Assembly: GCA_027576995.1 (NCBI GenBank)
Contig: JANBQC010000009.1
Location: 1-64,000 of the forward strand
DNA length: 64,000 nt
From: Dimargaris cristalligena
Taxonomy: Eukaryota > Kickxellomycota > Dimargaritomycetes > Dimargaritales > Dimargaritaceae
Reading direction: 5' to 3'
Below the pieces are notes generated by a model. That model made no database searches and was not told the origin of the DNA. It worked only from the letters and a program-made list of their open reading frames with translations. This document shows, one piece after another, positions 24,735 through 35,425 of this stretch (position 1 is its first letter; each line of letters begins with the position of its first letter). The translations under genes were made by a program, and so were the position numbers.

Positions 24735-26018
24735 TTGATCCGTGCCATCATGCTCCACTTTAGTAGGTCAGTCACACTATTGGCTGTGACCCTGGCTATT
24801 TCCGGCCACGTCTTTGCCGTTTCGGTTCACGAGGCCCCACCCTTTGATTACCAAACCAACAAGATCCGCGGGGTCAACCTCGGTGGATGGCTAGTCCTTG
24901 AGCCTTGGATCACCCCCAGCCTCTTCACCCAGTTCGACAAGAAGCCAGTCAGCCAGCAGGGCGTGGATGAATACACCTTCTGCAAGTATCTGGGCAAAGA
25001 GGAGGCCAATCGCCAGCTTCGCACGCATTGGGACTCGTGGGTCACTGAAGAAGATATCCGCAAGTTGGCTAGTTACAACATCAATCATTTGCGTATCCCC
25101 GTAGGCCACTGGGCGCTCGACATTGCTGCCGATGAGCCCTATGTCTCCGGTGCCTTTGCTTACATGGTTAAAGCCGTGGGATGGGCCAAGCGCTATAACC
25201 TCAAAGTAATCATCGACGTCCATGGTCAGCCCGGATCACAGAATGGGTTCGACAACAGCGGTATTCGGGGCGACGTCAACTGGCAGAAGAAAGAAGAGAA
25301 CCTGCGCCGGTCCCTCTCCGTCGTCAAGCGTCTGGCCGCGTTCTTCTCCCACCCACAGTTCCACAACGTCGTTACCATGATCCAACCGGTCAACGAGCCC
25401 GCCAACTGGGCCTTGGATAAGACCAAGATCCGCCAGTTTTACGACCAGGCCCAAACCGCCATCACCAGTACCAACGCCGACTTCAAAATGGACATTCATG
25501 ACGCTTTCCTGCCCCTCGCCGAATGGACTAGTCTGCGCAACCCCAACTGGAACCGTACTTTCCTCGACACCCACATTTACCACGTGTTCGATGTCGCCCT
25601 GCAAACCAAGTCCGAAGAACAGCACATTGACCTGGCCTGTACTCATAAGCGAGAGGTTGCTACTTCCCAGGCCAATCTGCCCACCATGGTTGGGGAATGG
25701 TCTTTGGCGACCAATGACTGCACCAAGTGGCTCAACGGTTATGGCCGAGGCGCTCGTTTCAACGGTACCTATATCACCACCGCCCCCGTCTGCCCTAGCT
25801 GCTCCTGTATAGGTGACGCCGACTACGCTAACTTTAGCACCCATTATAAGCAATGGCTACGTCGCTTTGCCGAAACCCAGATGGATGCCTACGAAGCTGG
25901 TTCCGGTTGGATATTCTGGAACTTCAAGGCCGAGCAGTCGCCCCAGTGGGATTACATGCTTGGTGTTGAACAGGGCTGGATCCCGATTGACCACTCGAAG
26001 CGCACTTCCACTTGCTAA
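24735..26018 (+). CDS. Secreted exo-beta-1,3-glucanase, GH5 subfamily 9, intronless paralogue
   Basis: A single-exon protein of 427 aa. Residues 1 to about 28 form a signal peptide (SVTLLAVTLAISGHVFA), then IRGVNLGGWLVLEPWITPS opens the (beta/alpha)8 barrel. Catalytic residues are visible: acid/base Glu221 in QPVNEPANW and nucleophile Glu321 in TMVGEWSLA. The C-terminal GSGWIFWNFK and EQGWIP blocks are complete. There is no GPI signal, so a soluble wall or secreted enzyme is expected. It is clearly paralogous to the gene at 21.0-22.6 kb but has neither of that gene's introns, and it carries an inserted Cys-containing loop (VCPSCSC, about 355-361). An alternative start is the ATG at 24750. Its codon use favours C in third positions more than the first paralogue does, suggesting higher expression. 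Confidence 0.95.
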   Translation: MIRAIMLHFSRSVTLLAVTLAISGHVFAVSVHEAPPFDYQTNKIRGVNLGGWLVLEPWITPSLFTQFDKKPVSQQGVDEYTFCKYLGKEEANRQLRTHWDSWVTEEDIRKLASYNINHLRIPVGHWALDIAADEPYVSGAFAYMVKAVGWAKRYNLKVIIDVHGQPGSQNGFDNSGIRGDVNWQKKEENLRRSLSVVKRLAAFFSHPQFHNVVTMIQPVNEPANWALDKTKIRQFYDQAQTAITSTNADFKMDIHDAFLPLAEWTSLRNPNWNRTFLDTHIYHVFDVALQTKSEEQHIDLACTHKREVATSQANLPTMVGEWSLATNDCTKWLNGYGRGARFNGTYITTAPVCPSCSCIGDADYANFSTHYKQWLRRFAETQMDAYEAGSGWIFWNFKAEQSPQWDYMLGVEQGWIPIDHSKRTSTC

Positions 26019-26262
26019 AGGGCTCGCATACTAGAAAGTCAGTTCCGTGGTTTGGCCTGTTTACACGCCAACCTTCGCTTGTTTCTTATACATTTAGACA
26101 CCTTTGATGTTGGTTTGCAGTTATCCAACCATTTTTATTTCTTCATTCGAATTAGTAGTCAATAAAGGCATTACCCCTCTTTGTTATTTTATACTAGTTT
26201 ATTGAAGTTCGCTTACGAAGGTGGTAGGGGGGTTAAATGGCCGCAATCAGGGTGGCAAGCTA

Positions 26263-28119
26263 TTACATTTCCATCCAGTTGAACATACTGTAGAGTAGAT
26301 ACTTGCGCGGCAAGCGGCCCGGAAACGGTGCCAACAGGGTCATCTTCTTTTTCGCCTTTTTCTCGTCCAAGGCCGATACATACACGAAACCGGCCACATT
26401 GCTTTCCAAAAGCTGGCTTTCGTCTTCCGTAGCATCCAAGCTAGAAACCGATAAAATGGAGTGAATTAGGCCCAGGTTGGGTTCCATGGGGACGATGCGG
26501 GTTTCGCTTACTTTACGGTCCAGGCCGATGGGGAGGGCGGAGGTGGGCGCGATGGAATCCTCCACGCGGTAAATCTTAAGATCCTGGTAGTAGGCAATGG
26601 TGCTAAAGGGTGAATATTCCGCCTGTGGGGAACTGCCGTAGAAGTATTTGCGTATAGTGCGGAGTTGGCAACGGCGCATAAAATCCTTATCCCGGTTAAC
26701 CACCTAATTTATTTCCAGAAGGGGGTGAGGGTTATGAGTACATATGCAACATTAGCAAGCGGGCGGTTCGTAGTTAGTATGTCTGTATGGGAACACAGGG
26801 CGATCCTGGGTTATGTAAAATTGTAAAGCAGTCGTCAAGCCACCCCCGCCTTAGAGGGTAGTTGCCCTTTTTAATTTTGATTAGTGCTATATTTTCCGTA
26901 ATACAATCCCAGTAACTTACCCCACCCGATTTGGCCAACTTAACGACAGTGACCGTGCCCGATTGGGCGTACATTTTCTGCATATCGCTATAGAGCCGCT
27001 CATGGCCCAGCACCACGACGATGTTAACCTTCAAATCGGTGATGCAATCCCGGAGCAAATCGTAGTGGGCGGGGTCAATCACCCCACCCGTATCAATGAT
27101 ACAACCGGCCCGACGGGCCATATGATTCTGGGCCAAGCGCGCCTGAACGGACTGGGCCAATTTGGCGGTGAGCAGCCCGTACAGTTTCGGGTTTTCCGTG
27201 ATGGCGGGAAATCCGTAGTGGTAGCACAGGGGGGTGCTCACCTGGCCCGTTTTGTCCAAACTGATAGAGTCTAGTTCGTCCTCGGGGTCGATGATGTGCT
27301 CAATAGGCGCGGCGCTGACCGTACCGGGCATAACAATGGAACCCTCCGCCGGGTCGAGGTTAACGAACAGCGGCCGGTGACCGTGGCGGTAGGCGTAGTT
27401 GAGCAGGATCTTGGCAAGGGAGGTTTTACCGGCATCGGTGGGTCCGATCAGCATCACGTTAGGCCCGAAGGAAGTCGCGGAGGATGAGCCGGTGCTCGAG
27501 TCGGTCGGGAGGAGAGGCACGTTGGCGCGCTGCTGTTCAAGTACGGTGTGCAGGTTCAGGTAACTGGCCATGGGCGTTTCACCAGCGACGTACTCTACGT
27601 TGCACTGGCCTTGAATTTCGAGGGTACAGCCGTGCCAGGTGAAGACGGCCGCCTTTTGACCCGAAAAGTGATAACTTGTGCCAGCCCCCAGTTCAGCACC
27701 GAACACTTCGGCGGTGCCCGACACCAACCGCAGTATAACGGCCGCGTTAAAATCGACTTCGAGCCGGAACTCCTGCTCGGCCTCCAAGGCCCAGGTCTTG
27801 GTCTGATCGCTGGGCTATAGGGGTTAGGAGAATGAAGGCATGGGAAAGGTGATAGTGTATGGTTCAAGCAGGTAGGATGCGCAGAATTAGTTAGTCCATG
27901 AGCTGGCGTAAGGCAAAGCGACTAGGGAGCCAGCTGGTGAAGCTTGTTTTCCACCACGCGATATATTTAGAGTGTCGCCTGGGGTACGCTTAGCGGGGCA
28001 TTTCCTTGTACATGGGGAGGACGCGGGGCATGGGCTCAAGTAAGCCCAACTAATCAACGGACAACAGGTAAGACAATTACCTTGACTTGCGAGGAAAGGC
28101 TGGAGATTGAGCTAGCCAT
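26263..28119 (-). CDS. CLP1: CLP1, mRNA cleavage/polyadenylation factor (polynucleotide-kinase fold), three exons
   Basis: Exons 28119..28081 (13 codons), 27814..26921 and 26703..26263 join to 457 aa; yeast and human Clp1 are about 445 and 425. The introns 28080..27815 and 26920..26704 are GT...AG and both phase 0. The second lies inside the conserved block KSGG|VVNRDKDF. The Walker A motif GPTDAGKTS is at about 137-145, preceded by the N-terminal beta-domain (GTAEVFGAEL) and followed by FVNLDPAEGS and GCIIDTGG. Clp1 is part of cleavage factor IA (metazoan CFII) in pre-mRNA 3'-end formation; some orthologues also phosphorylate RNA 5' ends. The motif looks competent for ATP binding, but I cannot tell kinase activity from it. 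The true start is in the short first exon, so any single-exon reading beginning near 27787 would be truncated. The gene is convergent with the glucanase, with only 244 bp between stops. Confidence 0.95.
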
Positions 28120-30184
28120 GGCAGAGCAATTCAACTATTTTACTAGGAAATCAACCAAAAAAAAATAGTCTTCCGACACCAGATTCGTATAAGGGATTTA
28201 TTGGGTATTGGTACAAACTGATATAGTGAGCGAACAAATGGGATAAGGGAATGAATGGACAAACTAGTGTGAGTATGGAAGCAATCGGCTGGAAAGTATA
28301 TTATCAAAGAGCAGTGGAAAGTTTAATGTGGAACGAAAATAGATGGGTAGGCTGTGAATGTGTAGTTCCATGGCCCGGGGATCTGGGAGGGTTCTGTGTG
28401 TCCCTGCCGGGTTGAAGAGCACCGGGCCGTGAGGGGGAGGAGACCGGAAACAGCCGTTCAAGAGGGGAGCGAGGACGGGATGGAGAGGGCGGAGGGGACA
28501 CCTCCGGACTCTCAGTGTACTGGCGTTTCGTACGGAACATTTTTTAAATGAAATAATATTTATATATATATGTAAATCGAGCTTAAGGACCGTGGCTACT
28601 TTTCCTTCGCTCTTCGACAGCCTTGTAAAATTAATTAGTTAATAGATTGGATTTTATAAAGATATAGATAGGTTTTTTCTGCTGGATTTGCTCCCCGAAT
28701 TAGGGAGCAAAATAGGCGGGTTTTTATACCCGAATTGCAAGACTATGATAGAATGATTGCTAGGGGCGCCGAACGGTCGTTGACGATGATTTCTCCCGTC
28801 TCGACCATTCTCCTTCAACACTTTATGACCTCATAGTCTAGAAAACATCGCCTCCTCTCACGGTTTCAGCGATAACGGCTTTTTCTAGGCAATGAGTTCA
28901 ATGTTGACGCCCGTTTCGGATTAAAAGAAATATATATAGTAATGATCCGGTCTTGATAAAACCAATAAAGAAATTGATAAAAATAAGCTTCCTTCAAGAC
29001 TGCACTATGCAGCAGTACAAATGCGTTGGAGGGCATATAGTGTGGCTGGCGAATGAAAAGTGCTTCATATTTGAGGTGATTTTTTGAGGAGCCACTTTGA
29101 GGTGGAATCCTTGTTTCAATAATATTGGGCGGGGGGACATATACGCATGGTAATCCCATATGAAAAACGGTCCCAGTCTCTCCAGGGGTACCTTTTTACT
29201 AGACAAAGCATACTTAATTGACTACTGACCCATGTCTATATGAGGTGTAATTATTTATTGGGAAATGGGGCATTGCTCAGCGTATCTACAGTATATTTCA
29301 ACCTATCCGTCCACCTTACTCATTTTACCGCATAGATATTCGACTCAATGGCCATTATATTACTGGTTTCTTATGTCTGGGTATTCACTGACGATCTCGG
29401 CCAATATCGCATGGGGCTAATACTTCAGATATAATGCTCTAAACAGTAAAACATAGTACAAATCTACTGCTTCCTTTTACTAGCCTTTCTACCAGGTCTT
29501 ATACCTTAGCCACCTACCAGCCGGCTTTAACTATTAATCCCTATAAAATCGGTATTTGTATTTGTAAATTGGCATTTATGAATAAAACTGGCGGTTGACC
29601 TGGGCTATAGGTGCGATACAATAGTGTCAATTGGTGCTAGTCTCTACTTTTTACGAACCACCTCAATCAACCAACATGGTGGAATAAAAAGATGGGGGAG
29701 GTTCAATTGGACTGTAGAGCGAGCAATCCGTTAGATGATACCAATGCCACTGGTTGCAAACGAATCTCCCTCATTATCCCACGGACATATCATGTAAAGC
29801 ATTATTACAGCTGGTTCAAATTTCTCCCAGATATATCCACCACCACCCGGTCACTAGAGTCACTCTCATAGTAGCCCACGGCATCTGGATATTCATCATT
29901 AAATTTGAAAGGCTTTCATAATCCACCCACTTGCCTACTGTAGTATTACTCCACATTATACCGCACCGAATATGGGATTATAGAATATTTTATGGTATGA
30001 TATATTTAAGGCTATAATAAAAGAATACACATGTAAGGTTGAAAACAGTCTTAGGTGTCGGCGGATATAGGTCTAGACATTCGAACGAAAACGAATCCGA
30101 GAGGTTGGACCATACTACGCCAACTAAACAAAGAAGTTGGTGGGACACATGTCCAACATCTTCAATGTGGCTGAACGAGCCATT
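28120..30184. other. Intergenic region
   Basis: It holds the promoter side of CLP1 and the 3' flank of the BIM1-like gene. TA-rich simple sequence lies at 28559-28571. One Pro/Ser-rich minus-strand frame at 28304-28540 is listed separately as doubtful. Otherwise I see nothing. Confidence 0.5.
28304..28540 (-). CDS. Doubtful small Pro/Ser-rich ORF
   Basis: A 78-codon frame starting at an ATG at 28540, just downstream (minus strand) of an A/T-rich run with TATATATATA. The product begins basic, then is rich in Pro and Ser (VSPPPSPSRPRSPLE). No domain is visible. The composition could be a genuine disordered small protein, a 5' exon or chance in a C-rich stretch. Confidence 0.2.
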   Translation of the reverse strand: MFRTKRQYTESPEVSPPPSPSRPRSPLERLFPVSSPSRPGALQPGRDTQNPPRSPGHGTTHSQPTHLFSFHIKLSTAL

Positions 30185-30697
30185 TTACAGGCGGGCGAGG
30201 AGGGTCACGGTAGTCACGGCCAGAGTCATGAACGAAGCCTGGACTATGGTGGCAGAGTTCTTGAGATCGTCGCCATGGGCCACATCAACGCACTGGTAGT
30301 AGACGGCATTATTGTCAGACCCTTCTTCATAGTACCAGTGAGCGGCCACGGTACCTTTGGTATTCGTCTTGGCGATGTCTTTGAATTCGACTTCTCCCTC
30401 AACCTCGTCATGACCACCGTCGGAGGTAATGTTGAGCAGAGGCTTCCACTCCTTGACGTCGTTTCCCTCGGACAAGTAGAACAGGCCAACGAAACCCTTG
30501 GACTTGGGCACACCGAACTTGAACTCCTGCTTGGCCTTAATTTTAATGGGGTCCATTTCGTCATTGAAACCACCGCAAGGACCCACCTTGTCGGAATCGT
30601 CGTTGAAGCCGCGGGAACCGGGCTTCACCATCTTAAAGTCATTCTCGGCCATGACAATAGCGGCAGTGAAAAGAGCGGCGGCAATGATGCACTTCAT
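30185..30697 (-). CDS. Secreted GPI-anchored protein, BIM1/X325 copper-protein-like
   Basis: A 170 aa protein if translation starts at the ATG at 30697 (MKCIIAAALFTAAIVMA), which gives a clean signal peptide; the upstream in-frame ATG at 30790 buries it. The mature chain starts near ENDFKMVKPGSRGFNDD, followed by GPCGGF. The P-x-S-R-GF-(D/N)-D ... PCGGF pattern is the signature I associate with the X325/BIM1 family, LPMO-like surface proteins of which one member helps Cryptococcus acquire copper. The C-terminus ends in a hydrophobic tail after small residues (NSAT, then MTLAVTTVTLLARL), typical of a GPI signal. Characterised members have a mature N-terminal His that binds copper; here the aligned position looks like Asp, so copper binding is doubtful. 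A TATA-like element lies about 100 nt upstream (30804..30797). Family membership is by motif memory and should be tested with a profile search. Confidence 0.7.
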   Translation of the reverse strand: MKCIIAAALFTAAIVMAENDFKMVKPGSRGFNDDSDKVGPCGGFNDEMDPIKIKAKQEFKFGVPKSKGFVGLFYLSEGNDVKEWKPLLNITSDGGHDEVEGEVEFKDIAKTNTKGTVAAHWYYEEGSDNNAVYYQCVDVAHGDDLKNSATIVQASFMTLAVTTVTLLARL

Positions 30698-33452
30698 GTT
30701 GGAAGGGGATATCGGAGTGGATGCTTTCGTGGGATGGTATGGAAGGGAAGTTATACAAAAAAAAATGGAAGGTTGAGTGCAGCGGTTCAAAAGCTGAATT
30801 ATATATGCGGGTGTAGAGAAAAGTGATAGGCGTGAATTGGGGTCGATAAAGTAGTGAGAAGTGCGATGTAATAGCGGAATGGGTTATTGAATGATTTGTT
30901 GAAATTGAGGAACCGGGTCTTTGGGTATATATACTGAGTAGTAAGTTTGGGATGTTGGCAAAAATTCAGTGCTGGGCCCTCAGTTACGACCCTTGAAAAG
31001 GAGGCCCTTCTTATTGTCAAGTTGGCACCCACCTAGAAGGACTCAAACAAGCCGCCAATAAAAGGGCCATCTTCAGATCAAAGCTGTTGCTTGACCTATT
31101 GGTGGACCCATTGCGAACCAGCCATCCAAACTCGGTGTATCACCAATCTGGTAGCGTTTGTATCCAACAATTGCGTCGTGGTGCTACCACCTCGAGGTCA
31201 GCAGCGTCGCGCCATATTATCCGCCTGTTGAAGACTATTAGTGGAGGGGTTAGCGGAGTCTTGGCTATTCGAACACTCTATTATTGATGAGTTGTTTAAC
31301 AGGGCCAACTGACATTGCTCGAGTATGGCTCTTATTAAGAATTTTCATATATATATATATATGAAATTTGAATGATTCACATGCACAGCCCTTTGCCCAG
31401 CAATACATTGGTATAGCACGCTGTTGGGTAAAAGGAAACCGTGAGGGTTAGCTAAAGGGCTGGCCTGGTTAGGGGGAATAATTCGACTGGCCAATTTTTT
31501 GGAAGGCAAGAAAGGGCTGGGTTAAGGCTCCTCATAGCGGGATTTACATTTCTGTTACTCTGTACAGCCCTAGCACCCAATACGGGCCAAAGGAAAAGGG
31601 GAGAACTTGACCTAGCACCAAATCGTTCTGATTTACTCGTTGTACGCCGCCCTCACGCCCCTTCCATTTTTTTCTTCTCGTAGCTGTCCCCGAAGGCACC
31701 AATAGGTTTCTTCGTAACTAACCCTTATTTACTATGGCCAACCCTAATATTGGAACTTTCTGTGGAAAATACCGCGAATAAGAGGAAGCTTGGTCACTAG
31801 TGGTGGCTTGTACGGCCTTGGCATTCATGCCAAGTCGCCGAATAAAGCTCATTAACTAGAGTAGCATGGTTAAGGTGTTGGAGCGGCTCTATTGTACGGG
31901 AGTCACCTGTGTTGCTCAACTAGGGCAATGGCTACACGATTGTACATTACGGGCTAGTCCGGCCCTCAAACAACGGTCCTAGACTAACAACAACACCAGA
32001 GCTAAAGGGGACCAGCAACTAGCTGCGCTTACAGCTGGAAGTACAAATGAGGTCTATGTCTTGGCATAATACTTCCACTCGATAGGGTCTCGCATCGATC
32101 AGTTCGAATAATTGGGCTTGGCGTCTTAATGTGGGGTTGCTAGTTCCTGTCTCGCTGAGGGTACTCCGGGTTCAATTTATTGGAGAGGCATTCAACCACA
32201 AAATATGTTATGAAATCATTCCCGGCGCCTCTAACATCACCCAATCCTGGCCCTCGAGCCTGTCGCCGATGCCGGGTCTCTAAGATACAGCCGGTGGTAC
32301 GTAGTTTATACCCATGGTATTATTATTCCCTGGACCTCGATTAAAGTCAACGGACCTCGACCTCCTCAGGAGAATATTCCTTGACCTCGTTTTGATTAAA
32401 TAAACCCTTGGTTATTATTATGCTTGTAATACTGATTTTATACTTGAGTATTTAATAAATGTTAATACAGCCATATTATATCGAGTCCAACCCGAAAATA
32501 GCATATTATATAAATACACCAAATAGCATCACTGGTATATGACGGAGTAAATTAGGGCAATGGGTTCAAGCAGGCTATCGAATGAATGGAAAATCCGTTT
32601 GATGAGGCAAATACTCCTCTGGTTGAAAAAATGAATATCCCACCTAGTGTTCCATACAGGTGAAGTAGAGTTTTATTTATAGTAAATCCAAGGCAGACAA
32701 CCTTTTGGTTATAATTTGTCATCCACAGCGAACATAATAATAGGATCTCGATCAAAAACCCCCAGGGCTACATAGTTTCCCATACACATAGCATACCTTT
32801 AGTGGGGAGTTACCATAGGGTGGACTTTTAGAGGGGATGCTGGTCTGACATGTGACTGCCCTTAGTTCTGCGGTGAAAATGGATAGGCCTACTAATAAAT
32901 ACCCGCTTTAGATAACAAATGGGAGAAATTCAAACCAGCTGTATAAGGTTTTACACAATACGTGTATGGACGAATATATATGAGAATAACTTTTAACCAG
33001 TAATATTGGCCTCATCCAATGGATTTTTCATTATACAGCCTGAATGAACTCCCAAATCATCTGCTCTTCCTAGTCCCAGTATAGAGTAAGTAGGCCCGCC
33101 TTCTCCACCCATGTCTAGCCGCTGCTATAGACCCCCTCCCTCCTTCAGGAATAGATAGAGATAGATAATAGAGAGCTTCCTGTCTGACTGGTGGTATATG
33201 AGCCAGGTCACATGCCATGGCTATTCATAACCCCGTCACGACGACGAGGCTAGTTTATTTATAATGAGAGGGCCCTTCTCCCGTTCGCCTTGACTCTCTA
33301 CCTACAGCCCCGTTACGTCTTTAACCTTTTCCGCCCGATCCTCTCTTTTTCCCCTGCGCCCATCAGTGTAAAAAATAGTGCTATTGAGCCATCCACCGAA
33401 GAAAAGGGTCTCATTCTAGCCCCTGTAATCATCAATCACCGTCGCTCGCTGT
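30698..33452. other. Intergenic region with one MITE copy
   Basis: It separates the divergent BIM1-like (minus) and aminotransferase (plus) genes. It holds a TA repeat at 31348-31363, an ACCTCGA-containing short repeat near 32335-32390 and MITE copy 3. The last 200 bases, with TTTATTTATAATG at about 33253 followed by CT-rich DNA, look like the aminotransferase promoter. No gene-like ORF is present. Confidence 0.5.
32920..33054 (+). mobile_element. MITE copy 3 (135 bp)
   Basis: Its ends are TGGGAGAAATTCA and GAACTCCCA, and it has the family core TTTTAACCAGTAATATTGGC. The flanking dinucleotides are AA rather than TA, which suggests an older, mutated copy. Confidence 0.75.
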
Positions 33453-34790
33453 ATGCGTGACTTGGTTTTCCGTTGTTGTACTGTGGGTGGTGTCTTCCGC
33501 CCTGTATCTTCCCTATTCCCCGCCGCTCTTTCCCTTCCCACCCGCCTTAGACTCTCGTCATTCGGTTCTCTTTCCGCCTTTCCCCCTTTATCTGCCCGTT
33601 TCCACTCCGCCATGTCGCTCCCTCCCAACCACAAGCTATGCATGATCCCTGGGCCCATTGAGTTCCACGAGGACGTGCTAACCGCCATGAGCACCCCCGC
33701 CACCTCCCACATTGACCCCGGCTTTGTGAATACCTTTGGCGAAACTCTGGAAGGCCTCCGCCAGATTGTGGAGACCAAGACTGGCCAGCCTTTCGTCGTG
33801 TCGGGCTCCGGTACTTTGAGCTGGGACTTGGTCTTGTGTAACGTCATTGAGACGCGTGACCGGGGCCTGGTGCTCAGCACCGGTCTCTTCGGCGATCGTA
33901 TGGTTGAATGCCTTGAGGTGTACGGTGCCCAGGTTGATACCCTCCGTCCCGACTGTTTGGGCAACGTACCCGACGAGGCTGCCATTCGCACGGCCCTTCA
34001 GGACGCCGTCCAGGCCGGCCGGCCCTATAAAATCCTTACCATCACCCATGTGGACACCAGCACGGGGGTCCTGGTGGACGTCCAGGCCATGGCCCGTCTA
34101 GTCCAGCAAATTTCACCTTCCACCCTGGTCGCTGTTGATGGTGTGTGCTCCGTAGCCGCTGAGGAACTTCGCATGGATGCGTGGGGTATCGATATTATCA
34201 TGACCGCTAGCCAAAAGGCCCTGGGCTGCCCCCCTGGTCTGGCCATCGTGGTCGCGAGTCAGCGTACTCTGGCCGCCTGGCGCAACCGCCGGACCAAAGT
34301 GTCCAGTTACTACGCGGCCTGGTCCAAGTGGCTGCCCGTGATGCAGGCCTACGAGGCCCGCAAGGCCCTCTACTTCGCCACACCAGCCGTGCAGCTCGTC
34401 ATGGCCCTCCACGTGGGCGTGAAGCAGCTTTTGGCCCGCGGCATGGACCAAGTCTTTGAAGCCCATAAGCAGACCAGCGACCAATTCAAAAACTTCGTGA
34501 CGTCTCTCGGCCTGGCCCAGCTGCCTGTCTCGAATTCCGTGGCCGCCCACAGCATGAGTGCCATGTATTACCCCGAGGGGGTCAAGGCCACAGACTTGCT
34601 GCCCCGACTGGGTCAACACGGCATCGTCGTCGCCGGTGGGGTCCACCCCGACCTGGCGCCCCGTTACTTCCGGGTGGGCCACATGGGCCTGTCGGCGCTG
34701 GAGCCTGAGCGCCACTATATGGATAAGACTCAAAATGCCCTACGGACTTCTCTGGTCGAGGCCGGGTTCCAGCCTAAATCGGTCGCATAG
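33453..34790 (+). CDS. AGX1: Alanine-glyoxylate aminotransferase (class V PLP enzyme) with presequence
   Basis: A single-exon frame of 445 aa, of which about 392 from Met54 (ATG at 33612) match the size of fungal Agx1 and animal AGXT. The enzyme transfers the amino group of alanine (or serine) to glyoxylate, making glycine. Visible hallmarks are IPGPIEFHEDVL at the start of the fold, GSGTLSWDLV, AVDGVCSVAAEE, and the PLP-binding lysine in TASQKALGCPPG (K255 of the long form). The 53-residue extension is Arg/Ser/Leu/Phe-rich with almost no acidic residues, like a mitochondrial targeting sequence. The second ATG has a good context and would give a form without it. The C-terminal KSVA is not a canonical peroxisomal signal. 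The enzyme call is firm; dual targeting is inference. Confidence 0.93.
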   Translation: MRDLVFRCCTVGGVFRPVSSLFPAALSLPTRLRLSSFGSLSAFPPLSARFHSAMSLPPNHKLCMIPGPIEFHEDVLTAMSTPATSHIDPGFVNTFGETLEGLRQIVETKTGQPFVVSGSGTLSWDLVLCNVIETRDRGLVLSTGLFGDRMVECLEVYGAQVDTLRPDCLGNVPDEAAIRTALQDAVQAGRPYKILTITHVDTSTGVLVDVQAMARLVQQISPSTLVAVDGVCSVAAEELRMDAWGIDIIMTASQKALGCPPGLAIVVASQRTLAAWRNRRTKVSSYYAAWSKWLPVMQAYEARKALYFATPAVQLVMALHVGVKQLLARGMDQVFEAHKQTSDQFKNFVTSLGLAQLPVSNSVAAHSMSAMYYPEGVKATDLLPRLGQHGIVVAGGVHPDLAPRYFRVGHMGLSALEPERHYMDKTQNALRTSLVEAGFQPKSVA

Positions 34791-35147
34791 CAATTAATAT
34801 CCACCTCCCCCCTGCCCCTACCGGCCCTTAAGTCACGTATGTAACCCCGTGTTTAGGTTATTAAGCCCGGACCTCGCTCCGAATCACCCCAAGTGGAAAT
34901 ATTATTACCTTTTTTTATTGGCTATAATCTACCATACCCCCATAAATATTTACTAATAGCGATTTTTCTAACCCTAAGTTCATTCTAGCCCGACTCGCTG
35001 TTACTTACACGAGGGCCAGTTAAGGGTTTTTGTTTGGTGGCCTATATTTTCGACCTGAAGGCCCATTCGAGGTTCACTTTACTATGTGCATATACGGAGA
35101 AGGTGTTTTCCTGATAATAGTCCTTCCCAGGCAAGCAATGATTAATA

Positions 35148-35285
35148 TGGGAGAAGTTCATCTAAGCTGTATAACGAAAAATCCATTAGATTCGGCCAAT
35201 ATTACTAGTTAAAAATAAGATTCCCATATATTCTCCCATATACATATAATGTAAGCCCTTATATAGCTGGGCTGAATTTCACCCA
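35148..35285 (-). mobile_element. MITE copy 4 (138 bp, inverted, TA-flanked)
   Basis: It reads in the opposite orientation to the other isolated copies: it begins TGGGAGAAGTTCA and ends TTTCACCCA, with TA on both sides (35146-35147, 35286-35287). Its right-hand TA is also the left flank of copy 5. Confidence 0.85.
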
Positions 35286-35287
35286 TA

Positions 35288-35425
35288 TGGGAGAAGTTCA
35301 TTCAGGCTGTATAATGAAAAATCCATCGGATGAGGCCAATATTACTGGTTAAAAGCTATTCTCACATATATTCGCCCATACACGTATATTGTAAAACCTT
35401 ATACAGCTGGTTTGAATTTCATCCA
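35288..35425 (-). mobile_element. MITE copy 5 (138 bp, inverted, abutting copy 4)
   Basis: It has the same orientation and length as copy 4, from which it is separated only by TA. The ends are TGGGAGAAGTTCA and GAATTTCATCCA, with TA at 35426-35427. The core GGCCAATATTACTGGTTAAAA is the reverse complement of that in the plus-oriented copies. Confidence 0.85.
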
